Assembly: GCF_051020975.1 (NCBI RefSeq)
Contig: NW_027478161.1
Coordinates: 434,001 to 498,000 of the forward strand
Length of the DNA stretch: 64,000 nt
Direction of reading: 5' to 3'
Source: Osmia lignaria lignaria
Taxonomy: Eukaryota > Arthropoda > Insecta > Hymenoptera > Megachilidae
Shown: in pieces, positions 36,537-49,644 of the stretch
Position numbering within the stretch: position 1 is the first letter of the stretch
How the letters are laid out: each line of letters starts with the position of its first letter
Notes under the pieces: generated by a model
What the model saw: the letters and a program-made list of their open reading frames with translations, nothing else
Told to the model about the DNA's origin: nothing
Databases searched by the model: none
Position numbers and translations under genes: made by a program

Positions 36537-38145
36537 TTGCAGATTTATCTCAAGGGAAAGGGCCTGACGGACATATTTCGAGATATTTCTTCTTCTTGTT
36601 GTTCTTCTTCTGCACAGCTAAGCTGGAAGTGGCATTTGCGGCTCGCACTGGTGCACAGTTATCTCAAAGAAAGGGGCCACGGTGTTTCTGTATCTCTATT
36701 ATGTTGGTGCGGCTTCGGAACTTTTAAATATCTCGATATATCTCGAAAACTACGCTTCTGATCAAAAAATATCATAGAACATAAATTGTAGGAAACATAA
36801 TTCTCTACAAAAGCGTCTCTTAACATTTTGCCATAGCTCGCTTCGTTTCCGAGATATTTGCAGATTCATCTCAAGGGAAGGGGTCTGACGGACATATTTC
36901 GAGATATTTCTTCTTCTTGTTGTTCTTCTTCTGCACAGCTAAGCTCGAAGTGGCATTTGCAGCTCGCAATAGTGCAGAGTTATCTCAAAGAAAGAGGCCA
37001 CGGTGTTTCTGTACCTCTATTATGTTGGTGCAGCTTCGGAACTTTTAAATATCTTGATATATCTGGAGAACTACGCATCTGATCAAAAAATATCATCGAA
37101 CATAAAAAGTAGGAAACTTAATTCTCTACAAAAAAGGTCTCTTAACATTTTGCCATAGCTCGCTTCGTTTCCGAGATATTTGCAGATTTATCTCAAGGGA
37201 AGTGGCCTGACGGACATATTTCGAGATATTTCTTCTTCTTGTTGTTCTTCCTCTGCACAGCTAAGCTGGAAGTGGCATTTGCAGCTCGCAATAGTGCAGA
37301 GTTATCTCAAAGAAAGGGGCCACGGTGTTTCTGTATCTCTATTATGTTGGTGCGGCTTCGGAACTTTTAAATATCTTGATATATCTCGAGAACTACGCAT
37401 CTGATCAAAAAATATCATAGAACATAAAAAGTAGGAAACTTAATTCTCTACAAAAAAGGTCGCTTAACATTTTGCCATAGCTCGCTTCGTTTCCGAGATA
37501 TTTGCAGATTTATCTCAAGGGAAGGGGCCTGACGGTCATATTTCGAGATATTTCTTCTTCTTGTTATTCTTCTTCTGCACAGCTAAGCTGGAAGTGGCAT
37601 TTGCAGCTCGCACTAGTGCAGAGTTATCTCACCGAAATGGGCCACGGTGTTTCTGTATCTCTATTATGTTGGTGCGGCTTCGGAACTTTTAAATATCTCG
37701 ATATATCTCGAAAACTACGCTTCTGATCAAAAAATATCATAGAACATAAATTGTAGGAAACATAATTCTCTACAAAAAAGGTCTCTTAACATTTTGCCAT
37801 AGCTCGCTTCGTTTCCGAGATATTTGCAGATTTATCTCAAGGGAAGGGGCCTGACGGACATATTTCGAGATATTTCTTCTTCTTGTTGTTCTTCTTCTGC
37901 ACAGCTAAGCTGGAAGTGGCATTTGCAGCTCGCAATAGTGCAGAGTTATCCGAAAGAAAGGGGCCACGGTGTTTCTGTATCTCTATTATGTTGGTGCGGC
38001 TTCGGAACTTTTAAATATCTTGATATATCTCGAGAACTACGCATCTGATCAAAAAATGTCATAGAACATAAAGAGTAGGAAACTTAATTCTCTACAAAAA
38101 AGGTCTCTTAACATTTTGCCATAGCTCGCTTCGTTTCCGAGATAT
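35571..38145 (+). repeat. 8-monomer higher-order unit, copy 1 (2575 bp)
   Basis: Eight monomers starting at 35571 are matched by the run starting at 38146, at an offset of 8 x 322 minus 1. Markers are TTGCTGTTC, GGAAAGGGCC with CTGGTGCACAG, and the one-base-short spacer ACAAAAGCGTC, found only in these two units. Confidence 0.88.
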
Positions 38146-40398
38146 TTGCAGATTTATCTCAAGAGAAGGGGCCTGACGGACATATTTCGAGATATTTCTT
38201 CTTCTTGTTGTTCTTCTTCTGCACAGCTGAGCTGGAAGTGGCATTTGCAGGTCGCAATAGTGCAGAGTTATCTCAAAGAAAGGGGCCACGGTGTTTCTGT
38301 ATCTCTATTATGTTGGTGCGGCTTCGGAACTTTTAAATATCTCGATATATCTCGAAAACTACGCTTCTGATCAAAAAATATCATAGAACGTAAATTGTAG
38401 GAAACATTATTCTCTAAAAAAAAGGTCTCTTAACATTTTGCCATAGCTCGCTTCGTTTCCGAGATATTTGCAGATTCATCTCAAGGGAAGGGGTCTGACG
38501 GACATATTTCGAGATATTTCTTCTTCTTGCTGTTCTTCTTCTGCACAGCTAAGCTCGAAGCGGCATTTGCAGCTCGCAATAGTGCAGAGTTATCTCAAAG
38601 AAAGAGGCCACGGTGTTTCTGTACCTCTATTATGTTGGTGCAGCTTCGGAACTTTTAAATATCTTGATATATCTCGAAAACTACGCTTCTGATCAAAAAA
38701 TATCATACAACATAAATTGTAGGAAACATAATTCTCTACAAAAAAGGTCTCTTAACATTTTGCCATAGCTCGCTTCGTTTCCGAGATATTTGCATATTTA
38801 TCTCAAGGGAAGGGGCCTGACGGACATATTTCGAGATATTTCTTCTTCTTGTTGTTCTTCTTCTGCACAGCTAAGCTGGAAGTGGCATTTGCGGCTCGCA
38901 CTAGTGCAGAGTTATCTCAAAGAAATGGGCCACGGTGTTTCTGTATCTCTATTATGTTGGTGCGGCTTCGGAACTTTTAAATATCTCGATATATCTCGAA
39001 AACTACGCTTCTGATCAAAAAATATCATAGAACATAAAAAGTAGGAAACTTAATTCTCTACAAAAAAGGTCTCTTAACATTTTGCCATAGCTCGCTTCGT
39101 TTCCGAGATATTTGCAGATTTATCTCAAGGGAAAGGGCCTGACGGACATATTTCGAGATATTTCTTCTTCTTGTTGTTCTTCTTCTGCACAGCTAAGCTG
39201 GAAGTGGCATTTGCGGCTCGCACTGGTGCACAGTTATCTCAAAGAAAGGGGCCACGGTGTTTCTGTATCTCTATTATGTTGGTGCGTCTTCGGAACTTTT
39301 AAATATCTCGATATATCTCGAAAACTACGCTTCTGATCAAAAAATATCATAGAACATAAATTGTAGGAAACATAATTCTCTACAAAAGCGTCTCTTAACA
39401 TTTTGCCATAGCTCGCTTCGTTTCCGAGATATTTGCAGATTCATCTCAAGGGAAGGGGTCTGACGGACATATTTCGAGATATTTCTTCTTCTTGTTGTTC
39501 TTCTTCTGCACAGCTAAGCTCGAAGTGGCATTTGCAGCTCGCAATAGTGCAGAGTTATCTCAAAGAAAGAGGCCACGGTGTTTCTGTACCTCTATTATGT
39601 TGGTGCAGCTTCGGAACTTTTAAATATCTTGATATATCTCGAGAACTACGCATCTGATCAAAAAATATCATCGAACATAAAAAGTAGGAAACTTAATTCT
39701 CTACAAAAAAGGTCTCTTAACATTTTGCCATAGCTCGCTTCGTTTCCGAGATATTTGCAGATTTATCTCAAGGGAAGTGGCCTGACGGACATATTTCGAG
39801 ATATTTCTTCTTCTTGTTGTTCTTCCTCTGCACAGCTAAGCTGGAAGTGGCATTTGCAGCTCGCAATAGTGCAGAGTTATCTCAAAGAAAGGGGCCACGG
39901 TGTTTCTGTATCTCTATTATGTTGGTGCGGCTTCGGAACTTTTAAATATCTCGATATATCTCGAAAACTACGCTTCTGATCAAAAAATATCATAGAACAT
40001 AAATTGTAGGAAACATAATTCTCTACAAAAAAGGTCTCTTAACATTTTGCCATAGCTCGCTTCGTTTCCGAGATATTTGCAGATTTATCTCAAGGGAAGG
40101 GGCCTGACGGACATATTTCGAGATATTTCTTCTTCTTGTTGTTCTTCTTCTGCACAGCTAAGCTGGAAGTGGCATTTGCAGCTCGCAATAGTGCAGAGTT
40201 ATCCGCAAGAAAGGGGCCACGGTGTTTCTGTATCTCTATTATGTTGGTGCGGCTTCGGAACCTTTAAATATCTTGATATATCTCGAGAACTACGCATCAG
40301 ATCAAAAAATATCATAGAACATAAAAAGTAGGAAACTTAATTCTCTACAAAAAAGGTCTCTTAACATTTTGCCATAGCTCGCTTCGTTTCCGAGATAT
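38146..40398 (+). repeat. 8-monomer unit, copy 2, shortened to 7 monomers
   Basis: The copy follows the first unit for five monomers. The monomer at 39755 then joins the front of the counterpart at 37180 (GGAAGTGGCC, TTCCTCTGC) to the back of the counterpart at 37502 (CTCGATAT, CGAAAACTACGCTTC, AAATTGTAGG). The next monomer (40077, ATCCGCAAG) corresponds to 37824 (ATCCGAAAG). One monomer's worth of sequence was thus removed by an in-phase exchange. Confidence 0.85.
39755..40076 (+). repeat. Fusion monomer marking a one-monomer deletion
   Basis: Its front equals the monomer at 37180 and its back equals the monomer at 37502. The period remains 322 bp, so the exchange was between homologous positions of adjacent monomers. 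Confidence 0.83.
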
Positions 40399-40502
40399 TT
40401 GCAGATTTATCTCAAGGGAAGGGGCCTGACGGACATATTTCGAGATATTTCTTCTTCTTGTTGTTCTTCTTCTGCACAGCTAAGCTGGAAGTGGCATTTG
40501 CA

Positions 40503-40508
40503 GCGCGC
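40503..40508. other. GCGCGC site marking a unit start
   Basis: GCGCGC arises from CAGCTCGC by one T to G change. I see the same site at 43079-43084 and 45977-45982, spaced 2576 and 2898 bp, that is eight and nine periods. It would make a useful physical marker for unit length in this domain. Confidence 0.85.
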
Positions 40509-42330
40509 AATAGTGCAGAGTTATCTCAAAGAAAGGGGCCACGGTGTTTCTGTATCTCTATTATGTTGGTGCGGCTTCGGAGCTTTTAAATATCTTGATA
40601 TATCTCGAGAACTACGCATCTGATCAAAAAATATCATACTACATAAAAAGTAGGAAACTTAATTCTCTACAAGAAAGGTCTCTAAACATTTTGTCATAGC
40701 TCGCTTCGTTTCCGAGATATTTGCAGATTTATCTCAAGGGAAGGGGCCTGACGGACATATTTCGAGATATTTCTTCTTCTTGTTGTTCTTCTTCTGCACA
40801 GCTAAGCTGGAAGTGGCATTTGCAGCTCGCAATAGTGCAGAGTTGTCTCAAAGAGAGGGGCCACGGTGTTTCTGTATCTCTATTATGTTGGTGCGGCTTC
40901 GGAACTTTTAAGTATCTTGATCTATCTCGAGAACTACGCATCTCATCAAAAAATATCATAGAAGATAAAAAGTAGGAAACTTAATTCTCTACAAAAAAGG
41001 TCTCTTAAAATTTCGCCATAGCTCGCTTCGTTTCCGAGATATTTGCAGATTTATCTCAAGGGAAGGGGCCTGTCGGACATATTTCGAGATATTTCTTCTT
41101 CTTGTTGCTCTTCTTCTGCACAGCTAAGCTGGAAGTGGCATTTGCAGCTCGCAATAGTGCATAGTTATCTGAAAGAAAGGGGCCACGGTGTTTCTGTATC
41201 TCTATTATGTTGGTGCGGCTTCGGAACTTTTAAATATCTTGATATATCTCGAGAACTACGCATCTGATCAAAAAATATCATAGAACATAAAAAGTAGGAA
41301 ACTCAATTCTCTACAAAAAAGGTCTCTTAACATTTTGCAATAGCTCGCTTCGTTTCCGAGATATTTGCAGATTTATCTCAAGGGAAGGTGCCTGACGGAC
41401 ATATTTCGAGATATTTCTTCTTCTTGTTGCTCTTGTTCTGCACAGCTAAGCTGGAAGTGGCATTTGCGGCTCGCACTAGTGCAGAGTTATCTCAAAGAAA
41501 GGGGCCACGGTGTTTCTGTATCTCTATTATGTTGGTGCGGCTTCGGAACTTTTAAATATCTCGATATATCTCGAAAGCTACGCTTCTGATCAAAAAATAT
41601 CATACAACATAAAACGTAGGAAACTTAATTCTCTACAAAAAAGGTCTCTTAACATTTTCCCATAGCTGGCATCGTTTCCGAGATATTTGCAGATTTATCT
41701 CAAGGGAAGGGGCCTGACGGACATATTCCGAGATATTTCTTCTTCTTGTTGTTCCTCTTCTGCACAGCTAAGCTGGAAGTGGCATTTGCAGCTCGCAATA
41801 GTGCAGAGTTATCTCAAAGAGAGGGGCCACGGTGTTTCTGTATCTCTATTATGTTGGTGCGGCTTCGGAACTTTTAAATATCTTGATATATCTCGAGAAC
41901 TACGCATCTGATCAGAAAATATCATAGAAGATAAAAAGTAGGAAACTTAATTCTCTACAAAAAAGGTCTCTTAACATTTTGCCATAGCTCGCATCGTTTC
42001 CGAGATATTTGCAGATTTATCTCAAGGTAAGGGGCCTGACGGACATATTTCGAGATATTTCTTCTTCTTGTTGTTCTTCTTCTGCACAGCTAAGCAGGAA
42101 GTGGCATTTGCAGCTCGCAATAGTGCATAGTTATCTGAAAGAAAGGGGCCACGGTGTTTCTGTATCTCTATTATGTTGGTGCGGCTTCGGAACTTTTAAA
42201 TATCTCGATATATCTCGAAAACTACGCTTCTGATCAAAAAATATCATAGAACATAAAACGTAGGAAACTTAATTCTCTACAAAAAAGGTCTCTTAACATT
42301 TTGCCATAGCTCGCTTCGTTTCCGAGATAT

Positions 42331-42974
42331 TTGCAGATTTATCTCAAGGGAAGGGGCCTAACGGACATATTTCGAGATATTTCTTCTTCTTGTTGTTCTT
42401 CTTCTGCACAGCTAAACTGGAAGTGGCATTTCCAGGTCGCAATAGTGCAGAGTTATCTCAAAGAAAGGAGCCACGGTGTTTCTGTATCTCTATTATGTTG
42501 GTGCGGCTTCGGAACTTTTAAATATCTTGATATATCTCGAGAACTACGCGTCTGATCAAAAAATATCATAGAACATAAAAAGTAGGAAACATAATTCTCT
42601 ACAAAAAAGGTCTCTTAACATTTTGCCATAGCTCGCTTCGTTTCCGAGATATTTGCAGATTTATCTCAAGGGAAGGGGCTTGACGGACATATTTCGAGAT
42701 ATTTCTTCTTCTTGTTGTTCCTCTTCTGCACAGCTAAGCTGGAAGTGGCATTTGCAGCTCGCAATTGTGCAGAGTTATCTCAAAGAAAGGGGCCACGGTG
42801 TTTCTGTATCTCTATTATGTTGGTGCGGCTTCGGAACTTTTAAATATCTTGATATATCTCGAGAACTACGCATCTGATCAAAAAATATCATAGAAGATAA
42901 AAAGTAGGGAACTTAATTCTCTACAAAAAAGGTCTCTTAACATTTTCCCATAGCTGGCATCGTTTCCGAGATAT
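42331..42974 (+). repeat. 2-monomer block with ACGCGT, copy 1 (offset 5474)
   Basis: This matches 47805-48448. The first monomer has GCTAAACTGG and CTACGCGTCTG (an ACGCGT site); the second has GGCTTGACGG and GCAATTGTGC. A related ACGCGT monomer occurs at 50703. Confidence 0.84.
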
Positions 42975-44490
42975 TTGCAGATTTATCTCAAGGGGAGGGG
43001 CCTGACGGACATATTCCGAGATATTTCTTCTTCTTGTTGTTCTTCTTCTGCACAGCTAAGCTGGAAGTGGCATTTGCAGCGCGCAATAGTGCAGAGTTAT
43101 CTCAAAGAAAGGGGCCACGGTGTTTCTGTATCTCTATTATGTTGTTGCGGCTTCGGAGCTTTTAAATATCTTGATATATCTCGAGAACTACGCATCTGAT
43201 CAAAAAATATCATACTACATAAAAAGTAGGAAACTTAATTCTCTACAAGAAAGGTCTCTAAACATTTTATCATAGCTCGCTTCGTTTCCGAGATATTTGC
43301 AGATTTATCTCAAGGGAAGGGGCCTGACGGACATATTTCGAGATATTTCTTCTTCTTGTTGTTCTTCTTCTGCACAGCTAAGCTGGAAGTGGCATTTGCA
43401 GCTCGCAATAGTGCAGAGTTGTCTCAAAGAGAGGGGCCACGGTGTTTCTGTATCTCTATTATGTTGGTGCGGCTTCGGAACTTTTAAGTATCTTGATCTA
43501 TCTCGAGAACTACGCATCTGATCAAAAAATATCATAGAAGATAAAAAGTAGGAAACTTAATTCTCTACAAAAAAGGTCTCTTAACATTTCGCCATAGCTC
43601 GCTTCGTTTCCGAGATATTTGCAGATTTATCTCAAGGGAAGGGGCCTGTCGGACATATTTCGAGATATTTCTTCTTCTTGTTGCTCTTCTTCTGCACAGC
43701 TAAGCTGGAAGTGGCATTTGCAGCTCGCAATAGTGCATAGTTATCTGAAAGAAAGGGGCCACGGTGTTTCTGTATCTCTATTATGTTGGTGCGGCCTCGG
43801 AACTTTTAAATATCTTGATATATCTCGAGAACTACGCATCTGATCAAAAAATATCATAGAACATAAAAAGTAGGAAACTCAATTCTCTACAAAAAAGGTC
43901 TCTTAACATTTTGCAATAGCTCGCTTCGTTTCCGAGATATTTGCAGATTTATCTCAAGGGAAGGTGCCTGACGGACATATTTCGAGATATTTCTTCTTCT
44001 TGTTGCTCTTGTTCTGCACAGCTAAGCTGGAAGTGGCATTTGCGGCTCGCACTAGTGCAGAGTTATCTCAAAGAAAGGGGCCACGGTGTTTCTGTATCTC
44101 TATTATGTTGGTGCGGCTTCGGAACTTTTAAATATCTCGATATATCTCGAAAACTACGCTTCTGATCAAAAAATATCATAGAACATAAAACGTAGGAAAC
44201 TTAATTCTCTACAAAAAAGGTCTCTTAACATTTTCCCATAGCTGGCATCGTTTCCGAGATATTTGCAGATTTATCTCAAGGGAAGGGGCCTGACGGACAT
44301 ATTCCGAGATATTTCTTCTTCTTGTTGTTCCTCTTCTGCACAGGTAAGCTGGAAGTGGCATTTGCAGCTCGCAATAGTGCAGAGTTATCTCAAAGAGAGG
44401 GGCCACGGTGTTTCTGTATCTCTATTATGTTGGTGCGGCTTCGGAACTTTTAAATATCTTGATATATCTCGAGAACTACGCATCTGATCA
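42890..44490 (+). repeat. 5-monomer block, copy 1 (offset 2898)
   Basis: This matches 45788-47388 at nine periods. It runs from the AGTAGGGAAC spacer through the GCGCGC, GTTGTCTC, TGTCGG, GGTGCC and CAGGTAAGC monomers. Both copies carry TTATCATAGC before the second monomer and AGAAAATATC near the end. Confidence 0.88.
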
Positions 44491-44906
44491 GAAAATATCA
44501 TAGAACATAAAACGTAGGAAACTTAATTCTCTACAAAAAAGGTCTCTTAACATTTTGCCATAGCTCGCTTCGTTTCCGAGATATTTGCAGATTTATCTCA
44601 AGGGAAGGGGCCTAACGGACATATTTCGAGATATTTCTTCTTCTTGTTGTTCTTCTTCTGCACAGCTAAACTGGAAGTGGCATTTCCAGGTCGCAATAGT
44701 GCAGAGTTATCTCAAAGAAAGGAGCCACGGTGTTTCTGTATCTCTATTATGTTGGTGCGGCTTCGGAACTTTTAAATATCTTGATATATCTCGAGAACTA
44801 CGCATCTGATCAGAAAATATCATAGAAGATAAAAAGTAGGAAACTTAATTCTCTACAAAAAAGGTCTCTTAACATTTTGCCATAGCTCGCTTCGTTTCCG
44901 AGATAT

Positions 44907-45780
44907 TTGCAGATTTATCTCAAGGTAAGGGGCCTGACGGACATATTTCGAGATATTTCTTCTTCTTGTTGTTCTTCTTCTGCACAGCTAAGCTGGAAGT
45001 GGCATTTGCAGCTCGCAATAGTGCATAGTTATCTGAAAGAAAGGGGCCACGGTGTTTCTGTATCTCTATTATGTTGGTGCGGCTTCGGAACTTTTAAATA
45101 TCTCGATATATCTCGAAAACTACGCTTCTGATCAAAAAATATCATAGAACATAAAACGTAGGAAACTTAATTCTCTACAAAAAAGGTCTCTTAACATTTC
45201 GCCATAGCTCGCTTCGTTTCCGAGATATTTGCAGATTTATCTCAAGGGAAGGGGCCTGTCGGACATATTTCGAGATATTTCTTCTTCTTGTTGCTCTTCT
45301 TCTGCACAGCTAAGCTGGAAGTGGCATTTGCAGCTCGCAATAGTGCATAGTTATCTGAAAGAAAGGGGCCACGGTGTTTCTGTATCTCTATTATGTTGGT
45401 GCGGCCTCGGAACTTTTAAATATCTTGATATATCTCGAGAACTACGCATCTGATCAAAAAATATCGTAGAACATAAAAAGTAGGAAACTCAATTCTCTAC
45501 AAAAAAGGTCTCTTAACATTTTGCAATAGCTCGCTTCGTTTCCGAGATATTTGCAGATTTATCTCAAGGGAAGGTGCCTGACGGACATATTTCGAGATAT
45601 TTCTTCTTCTTGTTGCTCTTGTTCTGCACAGCTAAGCTGGAAGTGGCATTTGCGGCTCGCACTAGTGCAGAGTTATCTCAAAGAAAGGGGCCACGGTGTT
45701 TCTGTATCTCTATTATGTTGGTGCGGCTTCGGAACTTTTAAATATCTTGATATATCTCGAGAACTACGCATCTGATCAAA
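44907..45780 (+). repeat. 3-monomer block, copy 1 (offset 3864)
   Basis: This matches 48771-49644 at twelve periods, in the order CAAGGTAAGG, TGTCGG, GGTGCC. The shared private ATCGTAGAAC occurs at about 45463 and 49327. Confidence 0.85.
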
Positions 45781-45787
45781 AAATATC

Positions 45788-47388
45788 ATAGAAGATAAAA
45801 AGTAGGGAACTTAATTCTCTACAAAAAAGGTCTCTTAACATTTTCCCATAGCTGGCATCGTTTCCGAGATATTTGCAGATTTATCTCAAGGGGAGGGGCC
45901 TGACGGACATATTCCGAGATATTTCTTCTTCTTGTTGTTCTTCTTCTGCACAGCTAAGCTGGAAGTGGCATTTGCAGCGCGCAATAGTGCAGAGTTATCT
46001 CAAAGAAAGGGGCCACGGTGTTTCTGTATCTCTATTATGTTGTTGCGGCTTCGGAGCTTTTAAATATCTTGATATATCTCGAGAACTACGCATCTGATCA
46101 AAAAATATCATACTACATAAAAAGTAGGAAACTTAATTCTCTACAAGAAAGGTCTCTAAACATTTTATCATAGCTCGCTTCGTTTCCGAGATATTTGCAG
46201 ATTTATCTCAAGGGAAGGGGCCTGACGGACATATTTCGAGATATTTCTTCTTCTTGTTGTTCTTCTTCTGCACAGCTAAGCTGGAAGTGGCATTTGCAGC
46301 TCGCAATAGTGCAGAGTTGTCTCAAAGAGAGGGGCCACGGTGTTTCTGTATCTCTATTATGTTGGTGCGGCTTCGGAACTTTTAAGTATCTTGATCTATC
46401 TCGAGAACTACGCATCTGATCAAAAAATATCATAGAAGATAAAAAGTAGGAAACTTAATTCTCTACAAAAAAGGTCTCTTAACATTTCGCCATAGCTCGC
46501 TTCGTTTCCGAGATATTTGCAGATTTATCTCAAGGGAAGGGGCCTGTCGGACATATTTCGAGATATTTCTTCTTCTTGTTGCTCTTCTTCTGCACAGCTA
46601 AGCTGGAAGTGGCATTTGCAGCTCGCAATAGTGCATAGTTATCTGAAAGAAAGGGGCCACGGTGTTTCTGTATCTCTATTATGTTGGTGCGGCCTCGGAA
46701 CTTTTAAATATCTTGATATATCTCGAGAACTACGCATCTGATCAAAAAATATCATAGAACATAAAAAGTAGGAAACTCAATTCTCTACAAAAAAGGTCTC
46801 TTAACATTTTGCAATAGCTCGCTTCGTTTCCGAGATATTTGCAGATTTATCTCAAGGGAAGGTGCCTGACGGACATATTTCGAGATATTTCTTCTTCTTG
46901 TTGCTCTTGTTCTGCACAGCTAAGCTGGAAGTGGCATTTGCGGCTCGCACTAGTGCAGAGTTATCTCAAAGAAAGGGGCCACGGTGTTTCTGTATCTCTA
47001 TTATGTTGGTGCGGCTTCGGAACTTTTAAATATCTCGATATATCTCGAAAACTACGCTTCTGATCAAAAAATATCATAGAACATAAAACGTAGGAAACTT
47101 AATTCTCTACAAAAAAGGTCTCTTAACATTTTCCCATAGCTGGCATCGTTTCCGAGATATTTGCAGATTTATCTCAAGGGAAGGGGCCTGACGGACATAT
47201 TCCGAGATATTTCTTCTTCTTGTTGTTCCTCTTCTGCACAGGTAAGCTGGAAGTGGCATTTGCAGCTCGCAATAGTGCAGAGTTATCTCAAAGAGAGGGG
47301 CCACGGTGTTTCTGTATCTCTATTATGTTGGTGCGGCTTCGGAACTTTTAAATATCTTGATATATCTCGAGAACTACGCATCTGATCA
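45788..47388 (+). repeat. 5-monomer block, copy 2 (offset 2898)
   Basis: Second copy. It diverges from copy 1 after the CAGAAAATATC spacer: copy 1 continues with AACATAAAACG into a GGAGCC monomer, copy 2 with AAGATAAAAAG into a CAAGGTAAGG monomer. Confidence 0.88.
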
Positions 47389-47804
47389 GAAAATATCATA
47401 GAAGATAAAAAGTAGGAAACTTAATTCTCTACAAAAAAGGTCTCTTAACATTTTGCCATAGCTCGCTTCGTTTCCGAGATATTTGCAGATGTATCTCAAG
47501 GTAAGGGGCCTGACGGACATATTTCGAGATATTTCTTCTTCTTGTTGTTCTTCTTCTGCACAGCTAAGCTGGAAGTGGCATTTGCAGCTCGCAATAGTGC
47601 ATAGTTATCTGAAAGAAAGGGGCCACGGTGTTTCTGTATCTCTATTATGTTGGTGCGGCTTCGGAACTTTTAAATATCTCGATATATCTCGAAAACTACG
47701 CTTCTGATCAAAAAATATCATAGAACATAAAACGTAGGAAACTTAATTCTCTACAAAAAAGGTCTCTTAACATTTTGCCATAGCTCGCTTCGTTTCCGAG
47801 ATAT

Positions 47805-48448
47805 TTGCAGATTTATCTCAAGGGAAGGGGCCTAACGGACATATTTCGAGATATTTCTTCTTCTTGTTGTTCTTCTTCTGCACAGCTAAACTGGAAGTGG
47901 CATTTCCAGGTCGCAATAGTGCAGAGTTATCTCAAAGAAAGGAGCCACGGTGTTTCTGTATCTCTATTATGTTGGTGCGGCTTCGGAACTTTTAAATATC
48001 TTGATATATCTCGAGAACTACGCGTCTGATCAAAAAATATCATAGAACATAAAAAGTAGGAAACATAATTCTCTACAAAAAAGGTCTCTTAACATTTTGC
48101 CATACCTCGCTTCGTTTCCGAGATATTTGCAGATTTATCTCAAGGGAAGGGGCTTGACGGACATATTTCGAGATATTTCTTCTTCTTGTTGTTCCTCTTC
48201 TGCACAGCTAAGCTGGAAGTGGCATTTGCAGCTCGCAATTGTGCAGAGTTATCTCAAAGAAAGGGGCCACGGTGTTTCTGTATCTCTATTATGTTGGTGC
48301 GGCTTCGGAACTTTTAAATATCTTGATATATCTCGAGAACTACGCATCTGATCAAAAAATATCATAGAAGATAAAAAGTAGGGAACATAATTCTCTACAA
48401 AAAAGGTCTCTTAACATTTTCCCATAGCTGGCATCGTTTCCGAGATAT
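47805..48448 (+). repeat. 2-monomer block with ACGCGT, copy 2 (offset 5474)
   Basis: Second copy. CCATACCTCG replaces CCATAGCTCG before the second monomer, which removes the usual upstream TAG. The spacer at the right end reads GGGAACATAATTC, not GGGAACTTAATTC. Confidence 0.84.
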
Positions 48449-48770
48449 TTGCAGATTTATCTCAAGGGAAGGGGCCTGACGGACATATTCCGAGATATTT
48501 CTTCTTCTTGTTGTTCCTCTTCTGCACAGCTAAGCTGGAAGTGGCATTTGCAGCTCGCAATAGTGCAGAGTTATCTCAAAGAGAGGGGCCACGGTGTTTC
48601 TGTATCTCTATTATGTTGGTGCGGCTTCGGAACTTTTAAATATCTTGATATATCTCGAGAACTACGCATCTGATCAGAAAATATCATAGAAGATAAAAAG
48701 TAGGAAACTTAATTCTCTACAAAAAAGGTCTCTTAACATTTTGCCATAGCTCGCTTCGTTTCCGAGATAT

Positions 48771-49644
48771 TTGCAGATTTATCTCAAGGTAAGGGGCCTG
48801 ACGGACATATTTCGAGATATTTCTTCTTCTTGTTGTTCTTCTTCTGCACAGCTAAGCTGGAAGTGGCATTTGCAGCTCGCAATAGTGCATAGTTATCTGA
48901 AAGAAAGGGGCCACGGTGTTTCTGTATCTCTATTATGTTGGTGCGGCTTCGGAACTTTTAAATATCTCGATATATCTCGAAAACTACGCTTCTGATCAAA
49001 AAATATCATAGAACATAAAACGTAGGAAACTTAATTCTCTACAAAAAAGGTCTCTTAACATTTCGCCATAGCTCGCTTCGTTTCCGAGATATTTGCAGAT
49101 TTATCTCAAGGGAAGGGGCCTGTCGGACATATTTCGAGATATTTCTTCTTCTTGTTGCTCTTCTTCTGCACAGCTAAGCTGGAAGTGGCATTTGCAGCTC
49201 GCAATAGTGCATAGTTATCTGAAAGAAAGGGGCCACGGTGTTTCTGTATCTCTATTATGTTGGTGCGGCCTCGGAACTTTTAAATATCTTGATATATCTC
49301 GAGAACTACGCATCTGATCAAAAAATATCGTAGAACATAAAAAGTAGGAAACTCAATTCTCTACAAAAAAGGTCTCTTAACATTTTGCAATAGCTCGCTT
49401 CGTTTCCGAGATATTTGCAGATTTATCTCAAGGGAAGGTGCCTGACGGACATATTTCGAGATATTTCTTCTTCTTGTTGCTCTTGTTCTGCACAGCTAAG
49501 CTGGAAGTGGCATTTGCGGCTCGCACTAGTGCAGAGTTATCTCAAAGAAAGGGGCCACGGTGTTTCTGTATCTCTATTATGTTGGTGCGGCTTCGGAACT
49601 TTTAAATATCTCGATATATCTCGAAAACTACGCTTCTGATCAAA
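48771..49644 (+). repeat. 3-monomer block, copy 2 (offset 3864)
   Basis: Second copy of the 44907 block. Its last monomer keeps the CTCGATAT/CGAAAACTACGC back, whereas copy 1 switches to the CTTGATAT/CTCGAGAAC back near 45747, the position of an exchange junction in copy 1. Confidence 0.84.

Larger units (their letters stand above)
32995..40398 (+). repeat. Central higher-order domain (4-mer and 8-mer units)
   Basis: About 23 monomers with their own marker set: CACCGAAATGGG or CAAAGAAATGGG near the second direct repeat, CAAGAGAATGGG, TTGCTGTTC in type-d monomers, CTGGTGCACAG, and ACAAAAGCGTC. Some types (a, d, the GCATATTTATC class) are shared with the left domain, but their combinations differ. 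The domain begins right after the divergent block. Confidence 0.85.

Noticed and set aside
40729..40959. 76-residue minus-strand frame with ATG (also near 43305, 46203 and 62302)
   Set aside because: It is open only through chance substitutions in the repeat, such as CTTGATCTATC, and the first three are copies of one monomer type.
47489..47707. Frame with a true ATG in the monomer at 47483
   Set aside because: The ATG comes from one change (CAGATT to CAGATG) in a single monomer; its sister copies lack it.
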